From Clostridia bacterium (GTDB lineage: Bacteria; Bacillota; Clostridia; Christensenellales; Borkfalkiaceae), in NCBI GenBank assembly GCA_017399185.1, contig JAFQEA010000003.1, positions 124,001 to 188,000 on the forward strand: 64,000 bases of DNA. The letters run 5' to 3'. Below, piece after piece: positions 39,543-48,743 of this stretch. Position numbers and translations under genes: made by a program. The notes below the pieces were generated by a model. The model had not been told where the DNA came from. It ran no database searches and saw nothing but the letters and a program-made list of their open reading frames with translations. Within the stretch, counting starts at the first letter, position 1. Each line of letters starts with the position of its first letter.

Positions 39543-41016
39543 CAGTTACGCAGGCAACATAATCGGGGCGCTTGAAAAGGACGGCAGGCTTTTAGAGTAT
39601 CAATCGGAAAGGCTTGGCGGTAAGATTATCGTAGGAAGCATTTTTAAGGGCCGCGTTGAATCGGTGCTTCCCGGGATGCAGGCGGCGTTTGTAAACATTG
39701 GTCTTGATAAAAATGGGTATCTTTTCACGGGCGAAAGCTTGGTTGAAAGACACAATTTAAGCGAGCAAATCAAACTGCCGACAAAGCTTGAGCTTAACGT
39801 CGGTGACGAGATTATCGTTCAGGTTGTAAAGGATACGTCGGGAACTAAAGGCGTAAGGCTTACGTCACACGTGTCGCTTGCGGGCAGAAACTTGGTGTAT
39901 CTCCCCAAAGAAGACTTGATGGTTTTATCGCGCAAGATTGAAAACGAAGAAGAAGCAAATAGACTTAACGCGCTTGCCGAAGAAATCAAGCCGTCCGTTG
40001 GGGGGCTTATTATCCGTACGGCAGGTGCTAACACCGATAAGCAAACCTTTATTGAAGAGCGCGACTTTTTGATGGGTGTTGCAAAGGACCTTTATAAGCG
40101 CGCGGAAACGGTAGCCGCGCCACAGCTATTATACGAAGACGGTAATTTAGCACAACGAATGCTGCGTGACGTTTATACGTTGGACGTTGACAAGATTATC
40201 GTTGCCGACCGCGGCCTTTACGAAGACGTTTTGGACGTTGCAAAAATGCGTAAGGGCGGCGTTGCTGATAAAATTGAGTATTTTGACAAAAACGTTGATT
40301 TGTTCACCGAGTACGGCTTGATTGAAGAAATTGACAATATGCTCCGCAACAAGGTTAAGCTTTCAAGCGGTGCGTACATCAATATTGACAAGACCGAGGC
40401 CCTGACCGCAATCGACGTTAACACGGGTAAATATATCGGCGAAGACAGCCTTGAAAAAACCGTTTTTGAAACAAACCTTATCGCCGCGGACGAGATTGCG
40501 CGCCAGCTTCGCTTAAGGAATATTTCGGGCATTATCGTTATCGATTTTATCGATATGGAAGAAGAAGAACACCGCCACGCCGTTGTTGAACGCTTAAAAA
40601 ACGCCTTAAAGGACGACAGAAGCCGCTGCAACGTGGTTGGTATGACGGGGCTTGGGCTTGTTGAAGTTACCAGAAAGAAAAAGCGTAAGGAAACTTCTGC
40701 AACCCTTGTTAAAACTTGCCCATACTGCAAGGGTGAAGGCTTGATTTTTAGCAACGACTATATTATCATGAAAATCCGTTGCGCGCTATTAGACGTTTTT
40801 GCAAAGGATTATTCTTGCGCTATAGTTGATCTTAACACGGAAATTTGCGACTATATCTTTAAGTCGGGCGCAATGAGTAAGGACGTTAATAAAATCTGGG
40901 CGGACAAGCGCATTTATTTAGTGCCGCACAAAACGTTCCACCAGGAATTTTTTATCGTCAAGGGCAACAACCAAAAGATTATTGATTTGCCCGACAAGGC
41001 AAGGCTACTATATTAA
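39523..41016 (+). CDS. rng: Ribonuclease G
   Basis: The 497-residue product is an RNase E/G family endoribonuclease for rRNA maturation and mRNA decay. It starts MKRIFIDSYAGNIIGALEKD, has an S1 domain (FKGRVESVLPGMQAAFVNIGLDKNGYL, about residues 38-120) and the DNase-I-like catalytic core with the metal motif INIDKTEALTAIDVNTGKYIG and VIDFIDMEEEEH. The zinc-link CPYCKGEG is present. The ATG at 39523 follows AAGGAT and gives the usual start. It is the third gene after the radical SAM pair, as in many Firmicutes; rplU, often next, is absent. Confidence 0.95.
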   Translation: MKRIFIDSYAGNIIGALEKDGRLLEYQSERLGGKIIVGSIFKGRVESVLPGMQAAFVNIGLDKNGYLFTGESLVERHNLSEQIKLPTKLELNVGDEIIVQVVKDTSGTKGVRLTSHVSLAGRNLVYLPKEDLMVLSRKIENEEEANRLNALAEEIKPSVGGLIIRTAGANTDKQTFIEERDFLMGVAKDLYKRAETVAAPQLLYEDGNLAQRMLRDVYTLDVDKIIVADRGLYEDVLDVAKMRKGGVADKIEYFDKNVDLFTEYGLIEEIDNMLRNKVKLSSGAYINIDKTEALTAIDVNTGKYIGEDSLEKTVFETNLIAADEIARQLRLRNISGIIVIDFIDMEEEEHRHAVVERLKNALKDDRSRCNVVGMTGLGLVEVTRKKKRKETSATLVKTCPYCKGEGLIFSNDYIIMKIRCALLDVFAKDYSCAIVDLNTEICDYIFKSGAMSKDVNKIWADKRIYLVPHKTFHQEFFIVKGNNQKIIDLPDKARLLY

Positions 41017-41042
41017 TAAAAAAACACACTTATTACAAGCAG

Positions 41043-41086
41043 AAAGAGATAACAAATCGGTTAGTAGCCGAAATGTTATCTCTTTT
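41043..41086 (+). terminator. Terminator after rng
   Basis: AAAGAGATAACA pairs with TGTTATCTCTTT around 19 bases, with TTCC following. Confidence 0.75.
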
Positions 41087-41091
41087 CCTGT

Positions 41092-41285
41092 TAGTGAAGT
41101 TTTTGCTATCGCAAAAGTGAAGTTGCTATGCAGTGAAGTTTGTGCTACGCAAAAGTGAAGTTAAGTTTGCCCAAAGTTGCTTTGCAACTTTTCACTTCTG
41201 CCGTCAGGCGAAACTTCACTCACGAAGTGAACTTCACTATCGAAGATAACTTCACTTGCCCAAAGGGCAAACTTAGTTTTAGCGT
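41092..41285. repeat. Cluster of GTGAAGTT/AACTTCAC palindromic repeats
   Basis: The 8-mer GTGAAGTT occurs about four times on the plus strand and then about four times inverted, separated by small hairpins such as TTTGC-TATC-GCAAA and AAGTTTGCCC paired with GGGCAAACTT. The block fills the space between convergent rng and the GH3 gene. No protein-coding potential is supported. Confidence 0.75.
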
Positions 41286-41330
41286 ATTCTCCGTTAAGGA
41301 CATCACGCATATGCGTCGGTGTTTTTTACG

Positions 41331-43772
41331 TTATGTTTTATTTATTCCTTTTTGCTTTTTAAAAATCTTTTTTAAACCCTTAAAGGTCTTGCCGTTAACA
41401 ATCTTAATAAAACCATCAATTTTTAAAGGAGAGAATTTAGCAAACCTTAAAGCAATACCAAGCGGGGTGTTAAGCACAAGCGAAAGTTCAGCAATGCGCT
41501 TGTGATTGTTGCGCTTTTTAGCGCGGTTTAGCATACCAGAGATTACCTTGACAGCCGCGCGCGTTAGTGGTGACGGTGCAAACCTTAAATCCAAAAGTGT
41601 CGTGTTTTTGTCGGCACGTATGCGGTTTTTCTTGTAAAAATTAAGCTTGTCACGGGTAAAGGCTTTGCCGTAAACCTTACAAAATTCATCGTCGCTTACG
41701 TTTTTTATCTGTCCGCTGAAATAACTTGGTATATCCTGGCGGTGGATGTTTGTGGAAGCTGCAACGCCCTTTACAAGGTGTGGCACGGATAAGCGGATAT
41801 CGCTTGAAGATGAGCCTATCAAAATTTTATAGATGCCTGCTTCGGTTTTAAAGCTTCCGCTTTGGCTATCGAAAAACCTGAAGGTTTTATCGTCAAAGTT
41901 AATGGTTATTAGCTGTTCTTCACCCTTGCGCAGGAAAACTTTTTTAAAGCCTTTAAGCTCTTTTATCGGTCTGAAGACGTTGCTGTCAGGCATAGAAACG
42001 TACATCTGGCAAACTTCAGCGCCGTCGTACTCGCCAACGTTTTTCAAGCTAAAGCTTACGCCGCCGCTCACGATTTTTGCATTGGAATAAAGAAACTTGG
42101 TGTAAGATAAGCCAAACCCGAAGGGGAAAAGGGGCTTTTTCTTAATCTTTTCATAGTAGCGGTAGCCAACGTAAATGCTTTCTTTATATACGTTAGACGG
42201 CTCACCTAAAAAGGTGTTTGCGGTGGGTAGCGCGTCAAGGCTTGTGACAAAGCTTTCGGTAAGCTTACCTGATGGATTGAATTTGCCTTCTAAAAGGCTG
42301 ATTACGGCTTGAGCCTGACCTTGTCCTAAAAGCCCCGCAAAGATAATTGCATTGGCGTCCATAAAGGGTTCAAGGTTAACGGCCCCGCCTGAAAATACAA
42401 TAACGATTGTATGCTTAAAAGCGGCTTTAATCGACCTATAGGCCGATATTTGTGCATTATCAAGGTCTAAAGTATCGCGGTCAAAGCCTTCAGCGTCTAA
42501 AAACTCGTCACGCCCGACAAAGACAACTGCCGTATCGGCATTACTGCTAAAAAGCGCAATATTTTTATCAAGCGTTTTGCTCTTTTTACCCCTTAAGGTA
42601 TAAGCGCGCTCCATCCCCACAACGTTAAGACTGCTATCACCAAGACAGTCAGCAATATTTAACGGCTTGTAAGGGTTTACCTTGGAGCTGCCAAAGCCCT
42701 GGAATTTTGTTTTATAGATATATTCGCCAAAAAGGGCAACGGGTGTGTCTTCAGATAATGGCAAGATATCGTTTTTTAATAAAACCAAGCTTTCCTTTGC
42801 GCCTTCAACGGCAAGTGCGTGGTGGGTTTCAAAATTGCACTCTAAATTGGTTTTAATCTGGTTATTGCATTTGTCGGATAGGGCTTTAATGCGGTCAACG
42901 CTGTTATTTATCGCATCGCGCAAGACCGGGTCGGTCAAAGCGTCGCTATAAAGCGTGTCTGCGCTGTAAGGATAAGCAGGCATTTGTAAATCGCTGCCAG
43001 CCTTGGATGAAAGCGTGCGGTATCTGCAGCCGCCCCAGTCGCTCAAAACAACGCCTTGAAAACCAAAGCTTTCACGCAAAACGTTGGTGAGTAAAAATTT
43101 GTTTTGGTCGCAAAATTGACCGTTAACCGCGTTATAGGCCGACATCACAGCCCACGGCGCACCTTCTTTAACGGTGATTTCAAAGGGGGTTAAATAAAGC
43201 TCGTAAAGAGCGCGGGCATCAACGATTGAGTTACTTGACATACGCCTGTTTTCATTGTTGTTTGCCGCAAAGTGCTTTACGCACGCCCCAACACCCACCG
43301 ACTGAACGCCGCGCACGTACGCCGCGCCAAGCTTGCCCGAAAGGTATGGGTCTTCTGTAAAATACTCAAAGTTTCTGCCACAGCGCGGGTCGCGCTTAAG
43401 GTTTATACCCGGGCCTAATAGCACGTCAACGCCAAAGTGAGCAGCTTCCGTGCCCAGCGCATTGCCTACGCGTTCAACAAGCTCGGTGTTCCAGCTGTTT
43501 GCAATCGCGCTGCTTGTGGGGAAGCACGTAGCCATCTGGCTTGGGTTAAGACCTATCTTTTTAGAAGAAGCTTCCTTGCGCACCCCGTGCGGACCGTCGG
43601 CAAAGGTAATTGAAGGGATTAAAGCTCCGTCAATTTTAACGGGGTGGGTTGACCAGTTATCCTTACCAACGGTAAGCTTGCAGCGCTGAAAAAGCCCATC
43701 GTCAAAAGCGGGTGCGCTGTCGCCCTGGTTAAATGTGGTATTATCAATGTTAAGGTTGGTTTCTTTGTCCAT
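41331..43772 (-). CDS. Glycoside hydrolase family 3 (beta-glucosidase-like)
   Basis: The 813-residue product is a GH3 enzyme with a fibronectin-III-like C-terminal part. Visible blocks are ITFADGPHGVRKE, GPGINLKRDPRCGRNFEYFTEDPYLSG, VKHFAANNNE and VVLSDWGG with the nucleophile Asp 245. EGFDRDTLDLD, FPFGFGLSYTKF and the FnIII pattern ELKGFKKVFLRKGEEQ also fit. The likely reaction is release of terminal beta-linked glucose or a similar sugar. No signal peptide is present, so it should act on imported oligosaccharides in the cytoplasm. About 130 extra residues follow the FnIII domain (rich in Lys/Arg, unknown). A dispersed-motif copy lies in frame encoding AYRSIK. Confidence 0.92.
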   Translation of the reverse strand: MDKETNLNIDNTTFNQGDSAPAFDDGLFQRCKLTVGKDNWSTHPVKIDGALIPSITFADGPHGVRKEASSKKIGLNPSQMATCFPTSSAIANSWNTELVERVGNALGTEAAHFGVDVLLGPGINLKRDPRCGRNFEYFTEDPYLSGKLGAAYVRGVQSVGVGACVKHFAANNNENRRMSSNSIVDARALYELYLTPFEITVKEGAPWAVMSAYNAVNGQFCDQNKFLLTNVLRESFGFQGVVLSDWGGCRYRTLSSKAGSDLQMPAYPYSADTLYSDALTDPVLRDAINNSVDRIKALSDKCNNQIKTNLECNFETHHALAVEGAKESLVLLKNDILPLSEDTPVALFGEYIYKTKFQGFGSSKVNPYKPLNIADCLGDSSLNVVGMERAYTLRGKKSKTLDKNIALFSSNADTAVVFVGRDEFLDAEGFDRDTLDLDNAQISAYRSIKAAFKHTIVIVFSGGAVNLEPFMDANAIIFAGLLGQGQAQAVISLLEGKFNPSGKLTESFVTSLDALPTANTFLGEPSNVYKESIYVGYRYYEKIKKKPLFPFGFGLSYTKFLYSNAKIVSGGVSFSLKNVGEYDGAEVCQMYVSMPDSNVFRPIKELKGFKKVFLRKGEEQLITINFDDKTFRFFDSQSGSFKTEAGIYKILIGSSSSDIRLSVPHLVKGVAASTNIHRQDIPSYFSGQIKNVSDDEFCKVYGKAFTRDKLNFYKKNRIRADKNTTLLDLRFAPSPLTRAAVKVISGMLNRAKKRNNHKRIAELSLVLNTPLGIALRFAKFSPLKIDGFIKIVNGKTFKGLKKIFKKQKGINKT
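42427..42446 (-). repeat. Dispersed motif copy inside the GH3 gene
   Basis: TTAATCGACCTATAGGCCGA is a close match; read on the gene strand it encodes SAYRSIK. Confidence 0.55.
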
Positions 43773-43899
43773 AACGCCCCCAAAGCGTAAAAGCTTGCAA
43801 GGTTTTTGTTTATTTTAGCATAAAACCGAGTATTTTACAATAGGATTGACAAAAAAAATTGTCTAAAGCTACAGACGTATATAAATTTTATGACTGGGC

Positions 43900-43928
43900 T
43901 TGACAAAAAAACGCAAAAGCAATATAAT
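43900..43928 (+). promoter_or_regulatory. Promoter of the DAK-related small gene
   Basis: TTGACA at 43900-43905 and TATAAT at 43923-43928, both consensus, with 17 bases between. Confidence 0.88.
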
Positions 43929-43969
43929 CTAAATATACAAGGCGAAAGCCATAAACACGGGGGTAAACC

Positions 43970-44227
43970 ATGGACGAAAGCGATTACAGATATGATACGC
44001 AGCTTCTTATCGAAGGCGAAAATCTTGACGAAGACAAAATTAAAGAATACTTTAACAAAAACTTTGACGGCGACTGTTTGCTTGTTGTCGGCGATGAAGA
44101 GCTTATTAAAATACACTTTCACACCAACGAGCCGTGGAAGGTTTTAGAATACTGCGCAAGCGTTGGTGAAATTTACGATATCGTTATTGAAGATATGTTC
44201 CGCCAGGCATTAGGGCTTGACGGTTAA
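43970..44227 (+). CDS. Small protein like the DAK/FakA C-terminal module
   Basis: The 85-residue product YRYDTQLLIEGENLDEDKIKEYF through LIKIHFHTNEPWKVLEYCASVGEIYDIVIEDM matches the module that follows the DAK2 domain in FakA/YloV-type fatty-acid kinases, where HxHTNxP is conserved. Here it stands alone, as in several Clostridia. It lacks the ATP-binding DAK2 domain, so it cannot be a kinase by itself; a regulatory or binding role is inference. It has its own strong promoter and terminator. Confidence 0.8.
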   Translation: MDESDYRYDTQLLIEGENLDEDKIKEYFNKNFDGDCLLVVGDEELIKIHFHTNEPWKVLEYCASVGEIYDIVIEDMFRQALGLDG

Positions 44228-44232
44228 AGCAA

Positions 44233-44256
44233 AAACCGACCTATAGGCCGGTTTTT
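44233..44256. terminator. Palindromic terminator formed by the dispersed motif
   Basis: AAAACCGACCTATAGGCCGG, then TTTT: a nearly perfect palindrome with the CCTATAGG core of the motif (44235-44252), directly behind the DAK-related gene. Confidence 0.8.
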
Positions 44257-44306
44257 ATATACATTTGTATTAATTTGTAAACAAAAGATTGATTAAGGGA
44301 TTAGTT

Positions 44307-44999
44307 ATGCCACAAGACTTATTTTTGGTTTTAGCGATAGTTTTTGGCGTGGGCAGCGTTATAATTAACTGCCCGTTTTTGAAAAGCATGTACGATAAAA
44401 AGCCTGTGCGTGCGGTTATTTTAAAAAGCTTGGCATCGTTAAGCTTTATTTTAGCAGGCGTTTTTGCTTGGCAATATAAGGGTGTCAGCCTATATCAGAC
44501 GATAATAATATTTGCGCTCTGCTTTGGACTTTTGGGCGACGTATTGCTTGGCTTAAGGTACGTTTTTAAAAAGCAGGAGATGCATTTATTCGTTATCGGT
44601 GCGACGGCTTTTGGGTTTGAGCATTTTCTGTTTATTGGATACTTCCTTATAAAAACCAACGTCAATCTTTTTATTGCACTTCCTTTGTTTGCTGCTTTCA
44701 CAGCGGCGGCAGTTTACGTGTTTATAAAGAAAAAGCTTGGCGGCGGAATGCTTAAAATCGGGATATACGCGTATATAATCACGGTTGCGTTTATGGCGGC
44801 AATAACCGTTGCGAATATGATAACGGGCTTTAGCTTAAAAACGGCACTTTTTGCCCTTGGCGGAGTGTTCTTTTTGGTCAGCGATATCATACTTTGCGTT
44901 TATAACTTCAGCGACGACAAGCGCTTTAAGTTAAGCATAATCCTACACTTTTTGTACTTTACCGCGCAAAGCGTAATCGCACTTTCCATTGCGTGCTAA
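44307..44999 (+). CDS. Lysoplasmalogenase-like (YhhN family) membrane protein
   Basis: The 230-residue polytopic membrane protein resembles the YhhN/TMEM86 family: FALCFGLLGDVLLGLRYVFKKQ, then FFLVSDIILCVYNF and a closing ILHFLYFTAQSVIALS. Family members hydrolyse the vinyl-ether bond of lysoplasmalogens, and the two Asp residues in the LGD and SD motifs are the likely catalytic pair. Plasmalogens occur in many anaerobic Clostridia, so the role is plausible. The ATG at 44307 follows AAGGGA; the upstream TTG has no SD. Confidence 0.8.
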   Translation: MPQDLFLVLAIVFGVGSVIINCPFLKSMYDKKPVRAVILKSLASLSFILAGVFAWQYKGVSLYQTIIIFALCFGLLGDVLLGLRYVFKKQEMHLFVIGATAFGFEHFLFIGYFLIKTNVNLFIALPLFAAFTAAAVYVFIKKKLGGGMLKIGIYAYIITVAFMAAITVANMITGFSLKTALFALGGVFFLVSDIILCVYNFSDDKRFKLSIILHFLYFTAQSVIALSIAC

Positions 45000-45155
45000 A
45001 TCCCACTTGTTAAGCCGTATTTTGCTTTTTTGACTTAAAAGCATTGCCGTGCTTTATCCAAAAAACAGGTTGGCGGCGGCAGGCGAAGCATTAAAGCGAT
45101 TTTACAGGTAAAAAGCAATTTGCACTTATTGGAACACAATATAGACAAAACGGAT

Positions 45156-45182
45156 ACGCAAGGTGACCCTTGCGTTTTTTTT
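45156..45182 (+). terminator. Terminator before the pectin methylesterase gene
   Basis: ACGCAAGGGT-type stem: ACGCAAGG and CCTTGCGT around a short loop, followed by T7. The 45000-45408 gap otherwise holds the promoter and leader described next. Confidence 0.85.
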
Positions 45183-45238
45183 GTTGCAAAAAGGTATAAA
45201 AAATTGCTCAATATATTGAATTTTTATACCGCAACTAC

Positions 45239-45266
45239 TTGAACGATAGTAGAATATATTTACAAT
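45239..45266 (+). promoter_or_regulatory. Promoter of the pectin methylesterase gene
   Basis: TTGAAC at 45239-45244 and TACAAT at 45261-45266 are 16 bases apart; a TATAAT overlaps at 45266-45271. The leader would be about 135 bases. Confidence 0.65.
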
Positions 45267-45278
45267 ATAATGCGCGCG

Positions 45279-45375
45279 AATAGGCATGGCTTAAGCTTGT
45301 CAGTTAAAGGGAGTACTCCCTTTAGCGTTGGTTACAACCAACGCTTACTGCTTTTATAGCAAAATAAGACTAATC
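45279..45375 (+). ncRNA. Candidate structured leader RNA, copy 2
   Basis: It has AATAGGCAT (45279-45287), an outer stem CAGT (45301-45304) with ACTG (45347-45350), and two abutting hairpins inside it: TAAAGGGAGTACTCCCTTTA (45305-45324) and GCGTTGGT-TACA-ACCAACGC (45325-45344). ATAGCAAAATAAG follows. Element order and the GTAC centre of hairpin 1 match the leader at 3773-3880, while stem bases differ in a pairing-preserving way. The gene downstream is the other pectinesterase-type gene of the window. Confidence 0.55.
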
Positions 45376-45408
45376 CGTCCTGAACGCGTAAATAATAAGG
45401 AGAGAAAA

Positions 45409-48400
45409 ATGAGAAAACAAACAAGACTTTTTAGTTTAGTTGCAATCGTTTGCATCTTAGCGATGAGTTTGTCTTTGGTTGCTTGCGGCCATAAGCATAC
45501 TTTCAGCAAAGATTGGTCAAGCGACGCTGCATATCACTGGCACGCTGCAACCTGTGAACATACAACCGTTGTTGATAGCCGTGCAGCACACGCTGATGAT
45601 AACGGTGATAAGAAGTGTGACGTTTGCGGCTACGTAATGGGTACGGTTGAACCGGGTCCTGGTCCTGGCCCAGGTCCAAGTGGCGAACACGAACATACAT
45701 ATTCTGACGTATGGACAACCGACTACGAAAACCACTGGCACGCTGCAACCTGTGAACACACAGGCGAAGTTAAAGACGTTGCTGAACACGCAGACGATAA
45801 CGGCGACAAGAAGTGTGACGTTTGCGACTTTGAAATGTTTGAAAAAGTAGTTTATACCTTCGTTGCTGAACAACACGACGCAAAGGTTTACGCTGACGGC
45901 TCAAAATGGGGTAACTTTGGTGTAACAGCTACCACAGAAATCCGTAACCGTTCAAAAACTTATACTGACGCAGGAGGTAATCCTATTTCTTTTGCAAGAT
46001 CAGTTAAGCTTGGCGGCGATGCACAAATGCTTACGGTTAACGCACCTGCTGCAGGCGTTTTAGAGCTTATCGTTCAAAACGGTTCATCCGGCGCTGATAT
46101 GCAAAACATCATCATCACAGATCCTGACGGCAATGAAACTGATATCGAATACGTTGGTAACGCTGAAGGTTCACCACTTGTTAAGCTTACTTATACAGTA
46201 CCAAAAGCAGGTGGATATACTGTTGCTAGAAAGACAGGTACAACTGACGTTTACTGGGCACAGCTTACCGTAGAAGTTAGAAAGAGCGAGTTTGTAGGTA
46301 TTCAGGTTTCCAACACCGGTTTAGTTGATTACGTTGAAGGTCAAGACCTTGACGCAAGCGGCATCGTTGTTGAAGAAGTTTACGAAAACGGAAGGACAGA
46401 GCTTTTAGACGCAGCAGATTATGCAATTGACGATTCACAAGTTGATATGTCAACAGCAGGCGTTTACAAGGTTAAAGTTTCTTACGAAAAAGCCGGTCAA
46501 ACATATACGACAGAATATGAAATCAACGTATATGCAATCCAATCAATCACACTCGGTAAGAACGCAATCCGCGTTCCTGATAAGAAAGATCCTGCATATT
46601 CACCATTTAACGGTGCTTACGCTAACACAGCTTTAAGACAAATCTATATGGTTGGTCAAGAAGTTTCTTTCGACGGCTTATCAGTAATTGCACACGCTCA
46701 ATTAAACGGCGCATCACGCGACTTTATCTTTACAAGCATGGATGACTATGCACGTATCTTTGCTGACGATATTACCGCAACCGCCGGCAAGAAGACAATC
46801 ACTATCGACCGTGACGGTCACACAGAAAGCTTTGATATTTGGGTACTTGACCCAATCACAGGCATTGAATCACAACAAAACGTTGATTGCTACGTATCAA
46901 AGGACGTTGAAAATGTGGGCGCTTTAGTTGATGGCAGATATCAATTTGCAACGATTAATCAAGCAATCGAATTCTTAACATACGCAGGCGTTTCTGCAGA
47001 CGCTGACAAGAGAATTGACTTAGCAGCAGGTACGTACAATGAAAAAGTTGAAGTTACTATCCCACACCTTGTAATTGCAGGTGAAAGTGCTGAAACAACA
47101 ATCATTGAATGGAATTCACTCTACGGTCAATTAGACGAATCAGGCTTTACACACGTAACAGATTCTACACAAACCTTAGCAGTCAGATATCAAGCTGAAG
47201 GCTTTATCTTAAAGGGTGTAACCGTTTCTAACTACTGGAACAGCCAAGCACGCTTTGACGAAGCAGGTCTTAAGAAAGAACGTGGTCTTGCACTTTTAGT
47301 TCAGGCAGACAAGGTTCTTATTCATGATTCTATCCTTTTAGGTTACCAGGATACGGTTGAATTCTTCACAGGTAGACAAATGGTTGAAAACAGCTTAATC
47401 GCCGGTGCAACAGACTTTATCTTCGGTTCAGACAACACAACTTACTTCTATAATTGCGAAATCCGCTCAATCTTAACCGCTGATGACGTTAAAGAAAACC
47501 CACAAGGTGGCTATATCACAGCGTTCAAGGGCGAAAACAAAGCAGGCGTTGTAGCGTACGGCGCAATCTTTGATAACTGCCGCTTCACAGCAGATGCAGG
47601 CGTTGCAGTAGGTAAGACAGCTATCGGCAGACCTTGGGGTCCAAACGCAACCGTTGCCGTTATCAACAGTGAACTTGGCGCACACATCTCTTTAGCAGCT
47701 TCAACAGGTGCCGGCAGAAACGAAAGATACGTTAAGATGAGTGATAACGATCCGGAAGCAGCACACTTTGTTGAATACAACAACACAGGCGCAGGCGCAA
47801 TCGCAGCTTCACAAAAGGGTGTAACCGTTCTTGAAGACCAAACTGTTGCTGCAAACTATTCTGACTTTGCGGTTATCTTTGCAACCGTAAACGGCGAAGT
47901 TAAGTACGACACAGAATGGGTTGGCCTTAACGAAAGATATACGGTTTCAATCTACAACGGTCAAGAAATCGTTGCTGAATTATTAGCTTATGAAGGCACA
48001 ACCGTTACAGCTGAACAATTAGCAGAAATCTGCCCGACTATCGACGGTTACACAATGGAAGGTATCTTTGCTGACGAAGCATTGGCAACAGCATTTGAAG
48101 GCAAGGTTGTTGATTCAGCATTTGGCGTATTCGCTAAATATGAAAAAGTTCAAGCAGGTCAAGCTATTGTAAGCACTTACACGTTTGAATCATCAACACT
48201 TGACGCTTTCGTAGCAGGCGCAAGATCTGATGGCCAAACAGAAGCTGTTGGTACGGACGGTGCTTTCACAATTCACTGGAGTACAAAAGCTAAAGTTGAC
48301 TCAAGCAGCAAAACATGGACAGACGGTTATACTTCAGCACAACGTGTTAACTTTGGTGGTACGTCAGTTATTGGCGAAGCAAAAAAGAACGTTATTGAAT

Positions 48401-48648
48401 TCACAACCAAGGGCTCTGCGGTCGTTAAAGTATGGTGGGTTAAAAATGGCGACGATGGTCGTTCTATAACAATTTGGGACGGCGAAAAGAACGTTGTTGC
48501 TACGTCAGGTACAACGGGCTTCACAAAGAATTCACCTTACATTTCTGAATTTGAAATTGCTGAAGCTGGTACATACTTCTTAGCATTACCAGAAGGCAGC
48601 AACTACATCTTCAAAGTAGAAGTTGTTGATACTGTTGTTTCTGAATAG
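45409..48648 (+). CDS. Secreted multidomain pectin methylesterase (CE8) lipoprotein
   Basis: The 1079-residue product has a signal peptide with lipobox SLVAC (Cys 26). Two Cys/His-rich repeats follow (YHWHAATCEH and NHWHAATCEH, each ending HADDNGDKKCDVC) with a PGPGPGP linker between them. A C-terminal-like beta domain (about 145-285) and Ig-like domains follow, including DYVEGQDLDASGIVVEEVYENGR. The CE8 catalytic beta-helix (about 500-790) has GYQDTVEFF (Asp 648), ATDFIFGSD (Asp 669) and GRPWGP (Arg 741, Trp 743); the 21-residue spacing of the two Asp equals that in Dickeya PemA. It removes methyl groups from pectin outside the cell. The ATG follows AAGGAGAG. Confidence 0.92.
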   Translation: MRKQTRLFSLVAIVCILAMSLSLVACGHKHTFSKDWSSDAAYHWHAATCEHTTVVDSRAAHADDNGDKKCDVCGYVMGTVEPGPGPGPGPSGEHEHTYSDVWTTDYENHWHAATCEHTGEVKDVAEHADDNGDKKCDVCDFEMFEKVVYTFVAEQHDAKVYADGSKWGNFGVTATTEIRNRSKTYTDAGGNPISFARSVKLGGDAQMLTVNAPAAGVLELIVQNGSSGADMQNIIITDPDGNETDIEYVGNAEGSPLVKLTYTVPKAGGYTVARKTGTTDVYWAQLTVEVRKSEFVGIQVSNTGLVDYVEGQDLDASGIVVEEVYENGRTELLDAADYAIDDSQVDMSTAGVYKVKVSYEKAGQTYTTEYEINVYAIQSITLGKNAIRVPDKKDPAYSPFNGAYANTALRQIYMVGQEVSFDGLSVIAHAQLNGASRDFIFTSMDDYARIFADDITATAGKKTITIDRDGHTESFDIWVLDPITGIESQQNVDCYVSKDVENVGALVDGRYQFATINQAIEFLTYAGVSADADKRIDLAAGTYNEKVEVTIPHLVIAGESAETTIIEWNSLYGQLDESGFTHVTDSTQTLAVRYQAEGFILKGVTVSNYWNSQARFDEAGLKKERGLALLVQADKVLIHDSILLGYQDTVEFFTGRQMVENSLIAGATDFIFGSDNTTYFYNCEIRSILTADDVKENPQGGYITAFKGENKAGVVAYGAIFDNCRFTADAGVAVGKTAIGRPWGPNATVAVINSELGAHISLAASTGAGRNERYVKMSDNDPEAAHFVEYNNTGAGAIAASQKGVTVLEDQTVAANYSDFAVIFATVNGEVKYDTEWVGLNERYTVSIYNGQEIVAELLAYEGTTVTAEQLAEICPTIDGYTMEGIFADEALATAFEGKVVDSAFGVFAKYEKVQAGQAIVSTYTFESSTLDAFVAGARSDGQTEAVGTDGAFTIHWSTKAKVDSSSKTWTDGYTSAQRVNFGGTSVIGEAKKNVIEFTTKGSAVVKVWWVKNGDDGRSITIWDGEKNVVATSGTTGFTKNSPYISEFEIAEAGTYFLALPEGSNYIFKVEVVDTVVSE

Positions 48649-48696
48649 TTATAAATTAAAGCGTGGGTAGCCACGCATACAATCAAACAAATAATA

Positions 48697-48725
48697 AAAG
48701 CGGCTGCGCTTGCAGCCGCTTTTTA
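48697..48725 (+). terminator. Terminator after the pectin methylesterase gene
   Basis: AAAGCGGCTGC and GCAGCCGCTTT pair around GCTT, followed by TTTAC. A smaller GCGTGG-GTAG-CCACGC hairpin lies at 48661-48676. Confidence 0.92.
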
Positions 48726-48743
48726 CTTTAAACTAACAAGTAA

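Noticed and set aside
41140..41505. Open frame of 121 codons across the GTGAAGTT cluster
   Set aside because: Built from repeat DNA and antisense to the end of the GH3 gene; no coding signature.
43126..43148. GTTATAGGCCGAC in the GH3 gene as a motif copy
   Set aside because: It encodes the conserved GH3 segment MSAYNAVNG, which explains it without the repeat.
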